Shown in pieces: positions 11,736 through 14,304 of a DNA stretch of 14,304 nucleotides. The notes under the pieces were generated by a model. It was not told the DNA's origin, did no database searches, and was given only the letters and a program-made list of their open reading frames with translations. The DNA lies in NCBI GenBank assembly GCA_023245755.1, contig JAHFJQ010000010.1, forward strand, positions 1 to 14,304. The letters run 5' to 3'. The position numbers were made by a program, and so were the translations under genes. Source of the stretch: an archaeon (lineage in GTDB: Archaea > Nanobdellota > Nanobdellia > SCGC-AAA011-G17 > GW2011-AR17). Every line of letters starts with the position of its first letter. Positions within the stretch are counted from its first letter, which is position 1.

Positions 11736-13394
11736 ATGGATCCTCTCTACAAAGAACTCTTCGAAGAAATTGAAAAAAGAAAATTACAATCAGTAGAAGA
11801 AATTCTCAAGCTCAGAAGGGAACTCTGTAGAAAACACAAGCCAAAAGTCTTTCCTTCTATTATTAAAATTCTTATGCATGCAAACAAAGAACAATTTGAA
11901 AACTTAAAATTTTTTGTAATGAAACCAATGCGAACAAACTCCGGAGTAACTCCTATTGCGGTTATGTCTAAGCCCTCTAATTGTCCTCACGGAACATGCA
12001 TCATGTGCCCAGGAGGATTAGGTTCTTACTTTGGTGATGTTCCACAAAGCTACACGGGTGCAGAGCCATCAACAATGCGAAGCATGAGAAATTTTTATGA
12101 TCCTTACTTAACAGTTTTCAATCGCTTAGAACAATTTTTCTTATTAAACCAATCCACAGAGAAAGTAGAACTCATTATCCAAGGAGGAACTTTTCCTGCA
12201 TTTCCAGAAGAGTACCAAAATGAGTTTATTATGTATTGTTTAAAGGCAATGAACGATTTTAATTTTGATTTTGAAGCGTTCAAAGAATTTTTCGAATTCC
12301 CCAGCGACATACATCCAGAAAGAACAAAAAGAGTGCAAGCTAAAATTTTAGCTCTAAAAGGAAAAAGCACACTTGCAGAAGAACAACAAAGAAACGAAAG
12401 TGCAAATGTTCGCTGTGTTGGCTTAACCATTGAAACAAAACCAGATTGGTCCAAAGAAGAACATGCAAACATCATGCTCGAGCAAGGTTGCACACGTGTA
12501 GAACTTGGTGTACAAACAACAAACAATGCAGTCTTACAAAAAATAAATCGAGGTCATACAGTAGAAGATACAAAACAAGCATTTCGTATACTCAAAGATC
12601 TAGGATTTAAAGTGCATGCACACATGATGCTTGGTCTTCCAGGAGATAGTAATGATCTTCTTTCTATTTTTGAAGAAGACTTCAGACCAGATATGCTCAA
12701 AATTTATCCTTGTATGGTCATGGCAGGCACAGAACTAGAAAAAATGTACAAGAAAGGAGAGTTTACTCCAATACGCACAGAAGAAGTCATTCATCTACTT
12801 GCAGAATTTAAACCACAAGTTCCAGAATATGTACGGATTATGCGTATACAAAGAGATATTCCTACAAAACAAACTATCGATGGTGTTGATAAAACAAATC
12901 TCAGACAAATGCTCAAAGAATACATGGACAAAAGAAATCTGCATTGTAATTGTATTCGCTGTAACGAAATACAATCCCCAATTACAAATCCAAAAGTAGA
13001 GGTTCTTGAATACTCTGCATCAAAAGGAAAAGAATTTTTCATTTCCATAAAACAAGGAAAAGAAATTATTGGTTTTTGTCGCCTTCGTTTTCCTTCTCAA
13101 GTTTTAAGAAAGGAAATCACCAAAGATTCGGCCATCATTCGAGAACTTCATGTTTACGGAACTGCAATGGATTTAGAGATAGAAGGGGAAGTCCAGCATA
13201 AAGGCTTTGGAAAAATGCTCTTAAAAAAAGCAGAAGATATTTGTAATGAGAATAATAAAGAAAAACTCCTGGTTATTTCTGGAATTGGTGTAAGAGGATA
13301 TTACAAAAAACTAGGCTACAAACAAGATGGTCCATACGTTTCAAAAATGCTAAATAAAGAGTTACTTTCTTCTGTAGAAATAGTACAAAGCTAA
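11736..13394 (+). CDS. elp3: Elp3: tRNA U34 carboxymethyl-type radical SAM acetyltransferase
   Basis: A 552-residue archaeal Elp3, which alone carries out the Elongator reaction: radical SAM chemistry with acetyl-CoA adds a carboxymethyl-type group to C5 of the wobble uridine in tRNA. The radical SAM cluster motif is NCPHGTCIMCPGG, with Cys83, 88 and 91. Next come QSYTGAEPSTMR, ELIIQGGTFPAFP, VGLTIETKPDW and RVELGVQTTNNAVLQKINRGH, all family hallmarks. A zinc-binding Cys cluster, HCNCIRC (about 403-408), links to the C-terminal GNAT domain with RELHVYGTAMDL, the acetyl-CoA loop QHKGFGKMLL (487-496), and GVRGYYKKLGY. Length is typical. The leaderless promoter supports the start. The last 33 bp overlap the convergent surface-protein gene. 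Confidence 0.96.
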   Translation: MDPLYKELFEEIEKRKLQSVEEILKLRRELCRKHKPKVFPSIIKILMHANKEQFENLKFFVMKPMRTNSGVTPIAVMSKPSNCPHGTCIMCPGGLGSYFGDVPQSYTGAEPSTMRSMRNFYDPYLTVFNRLEQFFLLNQSTEKVELIIQGGTFPAFPEEYQNEFIMYCLKAMNDFNFDFEAFKEFFEFPSDIHPERTKRVQAKILALKGKSTLAEEQQRNESANVRCVGLTIETKPDWSKEEHANIMLEQGCTRVELGVQTTNNAVLQKINRGHTVEDTKQAFRILKDLGFKVHAHMMLGLPGDSNDLLSIFEEDFRPDMLKIYPCMVMAGTELEKMYKKGEFTPIRTEEVIHLLAEFKPQVPEYVRIMRIQRDIPTKQTIDGVDKTNLRQMLKEYMDKRNLHCNCIRCNEIQSPITNPKVEVLEYSASKGKEFFISIKQGKEIIGFCRLRFPSQVLRKEITKDSAIIRELHVYGTAMDLEIEGEVQHKGFGKMLLKKAEDICNENNKEKLLVISGIGVRGYYKKLGYKQDGPYVSKMLNKELLSSVEIVQS

Positions 13395-14303
13395 GATTCC
13401 AGAAACAAGAACAAGGTTAAACCAGGTAAAGAAAGGAACAGTTGTTTCACTTCCTGAAGTACTACTATCTATAGAATCATCCGCACTAGTACTTGCTACT
13501 TCAGCAGCACTATTCTCTGTTTCGGTACAAGTTTTTTCAGATTCAGGAGCATATGCATCTGCATAACATACATCATCTGTAGGAACCACAAGACATTCAT
13601 TAAGGTCTTTTGTAGAAACCCCATCAATACATTCTGTCCACTCTACATTAGAACAATCCCACTGTGCACTACAATCTACTTCTAGGTCAGCAGCCACACA
13701 AGTTCCAGAAACACAACTCTCTCCAGTACTACAATCCTCATCACTTGCACAAAGCGTTTCTCCTAAAAGAAATGCAAGGTAGTCTGAAGCATCAGAAACA
13801 GTGACACTTTCACCCAAACAAGAGCTCGAAGAAGAAGGACAAACAAGGACAGTATCACCAATCACACCCATACTTCCAAGTAGAGTAATAAAATAATAAT
13901 ACGTATCTTCTGAAGCACTTGCTGTCCAAGCAGCATAAGCAACATCATATCCATCATCAGGATAATTTTCCATAGTTCCTGTAAAAGTATCTATAAGACT
14001 ATCAGTAACATAACTTCCAGAACTATCATCGTAAGAAACACTATACAAATAAAACGTTGGACTCTGGACCCCACAATTTCCATCCCCATAACTCACCATA
14101 GAAACATCATCTCCATCAGTAGCACTATTAATTTGCCCAGACCAACTTGCATCTGTCCAAAGGTTAGAAGCAACATCATCTTCATAAAGACAAGCAGTAG
14201 TTGCAGCATCACAATCAGTATCTGTTTCTCCATTACAATCATTATCTATTCGATCATCACAAATTTCAGTTATTCCAGGATAAATAGTATCATGTTGATC
14301 ATT
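13362..14303 (-). CDS. Cys-rich secreted surface protein with MopE-like motif and C-terminal membrane anchor, C-terminal part
   Basis: The frame is open to the right edge, so the N-terminus is missing; 313 residues are visible, and the in-frame Met at 14099 is internal. The first visible residues contain YPGITEICDDRIDNDCNG, the MopE-type putative metal-binding motif (normally after D-x-D-x-D). A Ser/Asp/Tyr-rich beta-like region follows, then DEDCSTGESCVSGTC, a short disulfide motif. Next is a TSP1-like module: CSAQWDCSNVEWTECIDG, NEC and CTETENS, resembling W-x-C-x-x-W-x-x-C repeats common in DPANN surface proteins. A Ser/Thr/Asp stretch (possible glycosylated stalk) leads to one membrane helix, WFNLVLVSGILALYYFY, and a cytoplasmic RRK end. 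It is most likely an adhesin or other envelope protein with its bulk outside the cell. The stop lies inside the end of elp3. Confidence 0.8.
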   Translation of the reverse strand, partial: NDQHDTIYPGITEICDDRIDNDCNGETDTDCDAATTACLYEDDVASNLWTDASWSGQINSATDGDDVSMVSYGDGNCGVQSPTFYLYSVSYDDSSGSYVTDSLIDTFTGTMENYPDDGYDVAYAAWTASASEDTYYYFITLLGSMGVIGDTVLVCPSSSSSCLGESVTVSDASDYLAFLLGETLCASDEDCSTGESCVSGTCVAADLEVDCSAQWDCSNVEWTECIDGVSTKDLNECLVVPTDDVCYADAYAPESEKTCTETENSAAEVASTSADDSIDSSTSGSETTVPFFTWFNLVLVSGILALYYFYRRK

Positions 14304-14304
14304 A

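Noticed and set aside
12104..12526. 140-residue frame antisense to elp3
   Set aside because: It is a shadow of a well-conserved Elp3 region, is low in recognisable motifs and has no promoter or ribosome-binding site.
1..14304. Search for mobile elements, CRISPR arrays, integrases, toxin-antitoxin or defence genes
   Set aside because: No repeat-spacer pattern, transposase, recombinase or recognisable defence protein was seen; gene content is otherwise core archaeal.

Overview
The window is archaeal. It encodes RNA polymerase subunits Rpo3 (with a ferredoxin-like insert), Rpo4 and Rpo10, archaeal ribosomal proteins (uS13, uS4, uS11, eL18, uL13, uS9, eL21), the RNase P protein Rpp21, an archaeal Elp3 and DUF655. 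TATA boxes lie about 26 bp upstream of start codons. The low GC, very tight packing and large Ser/Thr/Asp/Cys-rich secreted proteins with MopE-like and TSP1-like motifs suggest a DPANN archaeon, perhaps Woesearchaeota or a relative. That placement is inference.

Layout. (1) 1-756, minus: N-terminal part of a secreted protein with alpha/alpha-toroid (prenyltransferase-like) repeats, cut by the window edge. (2) 822-3461, plus: a small kinase-like protein overlapping a KsgA/Dim1-type rRNA dimethylase, a polytopic membrane protein, a possible 26-residue ORF and RNase P Rpp21. (3) 3435-3875, minus: a HELVH zinc metalloprotease. (4) 8354 down to 3910, minus: a transcription/translation operon rps13-rps4-rps11-rpoD-tRNA-Leu(GAG)-rpl18e-rpl13-rps9-rpoN, ending in an unrecognised 214-aa gene. 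(5) 8495-9049, plus: an orphan gene with a clear leaderless promoter. (6) 10246 down to 9052, minus: rpl21e-rpoF-DUF655. (7) 11682 down to 10323, minus: an RDD membrane protein and SppA. (8) 11736-13394, plus: elp3. (9) 13362-14303, minus: C-terminal part of a second secreted, membrane-anchored Cys-rich protein, cut by the window edge.

How it works together: most of the window is core information processing (rRNA, tRNA and RNase P maturation, RNA polymerase, ribosome). It is flanked at both ends by cell-surface proteins, and membrane quality control (SppA, RDD) lies beside elp3. At least five starts (822, 2098, 3875, 8495, 11736) sit 25.5-26.5 bp from the centre of an A/T octamer, implying leaderless mRNAs. 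Internal operon genes instead use Shine-Dalgarno motifs, ATGA overlaps or adjacent stop-start junctions.

No stretch over 300 bases lacks a gene. The longest gaps are 2914-3056 (143 bp, promoter sequence only) and 8355-8494 (140 bp, two divergent promoters). I saw no CRISPR array, insertion sequence, integrase or defence cassette. The unusual content is two unrecognised proteins, one possible micro-ORF, the promoter architecture and the edge-located surface proteins.
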